Source: an uncultured Verrucomicrobiota bacterium
Lineage (GTDB): Bacteria; Verrucomicrobiota; Kiritimatiellia; RFP12; UBA3636
NCBI GenBank assembly: GCA_946612175.1
Contig: CAMOEO010000191.1
Coordinates: 1 to 5,996, forward strand
Reading direction: 5' to 3'
Length of the DNA: 5,996 bases
Positions 5,044 to 5,996 of this stretch are shown here, one piece after another; the stretch's first letter is position 1, and every line of letters starts with the position of its first letter. The notes under the pieces were generated by a model. The model was not told where the DNA came from. It was given only the letters and a program-made list of their open reading frames with translations, and did no database searches. The position numbers and the translations under genes are program-made.

Positions 5044-5996
5044 CCGACGACGGCGCGGAGGACAACCTTCCTCTCGCCGCGCGCGGCGCGGACGAGCGTG
5101 CCGTCGACCGTCGCCTTGCCGGAGACGACCTCCAGGCGGACGGCGCCGTCGTTCCTGCGGTTCTCGACGCGGACCTCGTAGCGGACGCCGCGCCAGTCGC
5201 GCGCGATCGTCGCCTTCTTCACGTGCGCCGGGAGCCGCGGCTCGACGCGCAGCCCGCCGAACTCGGCGCGCACGCCGCAGATCCACTGCGAGAGCGCGAC
5301 GAAGTTCCACGCGGCCGTGCCGGTGAGCCAGCTGTTCTTCGCCTCGCCGTGGCGGCGCGCCGCCTTGCCGGCGACCATCTGCGCGTAGACGTAGGGCTCG
5401 AGGCGGTGGACGTCGCTCTTGTCCTCGATGTACGCCGGCGCGATCTTCACGTAGTACTCCCACGCGCGCTGCGGGCGGCCGTTCGCGACCTCGCCGACGA
5501 TCACCCACGGGTTGTTGTGGCAGAAGACGCCGCCGTTCTCCTTGTAGCCGGGCGGGTAGGACGAGACCTCGCCGAGCTCCAGGTGGTAGCGGCGGTAGGG
5601 CGGATCGAGGATGACGATTCCCCACGGCGTGTCGAGGTGCTTCTTCACGCTGTCGAGCGCCTTGATCGGGTAGCCCTTGTCGGCGCCGATGCGCGCCATC
5701 GAACCGAAGCCCTGCGTCTCGATGAAGATTTGGCCGTCCTCGCACGCCTTCGAGCCGATCCTGTGCCCGAAGTCGTCGTAGGCGCGCAGGAACCACTCGC
5801 CGTCCCAGCCCGCCTTGCAGATCGCCTTCTCCATCCTCGCGGCCTCGCGCTCGGCGAACGTGGCCTCGTCCTCGCGGCCGGCGAGGCGCGAGAGCGCGGC
5901 GTAGTCGGGCGCGACGTAGCAGAACATCTGCGCGATCATCACGGACTCGGCGTTCTTCCCGTCCTTGTTCGTGCAGCACTGGAAGGAGTCGTTCGG
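5040..5996 (-). CDS. GH94 cellobiose phosphorylase, C-terminal 318 residues (5' end outside window)
   Basis: The frame is open through the right edge and stops with TGA at 5042-5040. The visible part begins PNDSFQCCTNKDGKNAES and matches the C-terminal half of the GH94 (alpha/alpha)6 catalytic barrel plus its closing beta segment. Conserved blocks, in visible numbering, are GWDGEWFLRAYDDFG (63-77), CEDGQIFIETQGF (86-98), LGEVSSYPPGYKENGG (141-156), CHNNPW (159-164), HRLEPYVYAQM (197-207) and HGEAKNSWLTGTAAW (216-230). The His-Asn-Asn-Pro-Trp and Thr-Gly-Thr segments belong to the phosphate-binding side of the active site. The catalytic Asp, in a DWND motif in this family, should lie just upstream of the edge and is not seen. 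Known members convert cellobiose and phosphate to glucose 1-phosphate and glucose in the cytoplasm. The SSYPPGYKENGG block favours cellobiose over chitobiose phosphorylase, but specificity is not proven. The GTG at 5942 is internal. The downstream chaperone genes have their own promoter. Confidence 0.95.
   Translation of the reverse strand, partial: PNDSFQCCTNKDGKNAESVMIAQMFCYVAPDYAALSRLAGREDEATFAEREAARMEKAICKAGWDGEWFLRAYDDFGHRIGSKACEDGQIFIETQGFGSMARIGADKGYPIKALDSVKKHLDTPWGIVILDPPYRRYHLELGEVSSYPPGYKENGGVFCHNNPWVIVGEVANGRPQRAWEYYVKIAPAYIEDKSDVHRLEPYVYAQMVAGKAARRHGEAKNSWLTGTAAWNFVALSQWICGVRAEFGGLRVEPRLPAHVKKATIARDWRGVRYEVRVENRRNDGAVRLEVVSGKATVDGTLVRAARGERKVVLRAVVG

Noticed and set aside
4264..5181. 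A 305-codon plus-strand open frame antisense to the first chaperone-like gene
   Set aside because: It is in register with the minus-strand gene, with a Gly/Arg/Glu-rich product and translated poly-G; the minus-strand protein has clear fold features.
4933..5979. A 348-codon minus-strand frame overlapping the phosphorylase
   Set aside because: Most of it is an Arg-rich shadow of the GH94 frame. Only the last 36 codons, after the phosphorylase stop, are kept as a low-confidence small ORF.

Overview
The window is high-GC bacterial DNA, dense with genes, and all but the first gene lie on the minus strand. I infer a Gram-negative bacterium. It encodes a lysophospholipid transporter fused to an acyltransferase/acyl-ACP synthetase, which serves inner-membrane phospholipid repair, and two small acidic proteins that look like type III secretion (CesT-type) chaperones. 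A PVC-group lineage (Kiritimatiellota, Lentisphaerota or Verrucomicrobiota) would fit these together with a cellobiose phosphorylase and the lack of clear Shine-Dalgarno sites. That placement is only an inference, and proteobacterial or myxobacterial hosts are not excluded.

Layout, left to right. Positions 1-302 (+) hold the 3' part of a NudC-type Nudix NAD(H)/RNA-cap pyrophosphatase. It converges on the large minus-strand gene at 299-3748, and the two stop codons share one CTAG. That gene encodes a 1149-residue three-part protein: an LplT-like MFS lysophospholipid flippase, a PlsC-type acyltransferase and an AMP-forming acyl-ACP synthetase (LplT-Aas fusion). Upstream of it on the same strand are two small CesT-like chaperone genes, at 3801-4265 and 4315-4761. 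The three are separated by gaps of only 52 and 49 bases and probably form one transcription unit. A good sigma70-type promoter (-35 at 4883-4888, -10 at 4859-4864) lies ahead of the first. To its right, positions 5040-5996 (-) hold the 3' part of a GH94 cellobiose phosphorylase. A possible 36-codon ORF (4933-5043) starts in an ATGA overlap with its stop.

The most unusual non-coding signal is repeated. The leader or gap ahead of each of the three genes in the minus-strand cluster carries a long G-run array on the plus strand, so a C-rich, G-poor stretch in the RNA. Each array fits a G-quadruplex pattern: 3756-3793, 4274-4290 and 4798-4819. Two sit directly ahead of a start codon and may be Rho-utilisation, quadruplex or slippage-prone elements.

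How the genes may work together: the phosphorylase splits cellobiose in the cytoplasm to glucose 1-phosphate and glucose. The Aas fusion recovers lysophospholipids by moving them inward and re-acylating them. NudC hydrolyses NAD(H) or NAD-capped RNA. The chaperone pair suggests a type III secretion system elsewhere in the genome, since no effector or apparatus gene is visible here. No RNA gene, mobile element or CRISPR array was seen.
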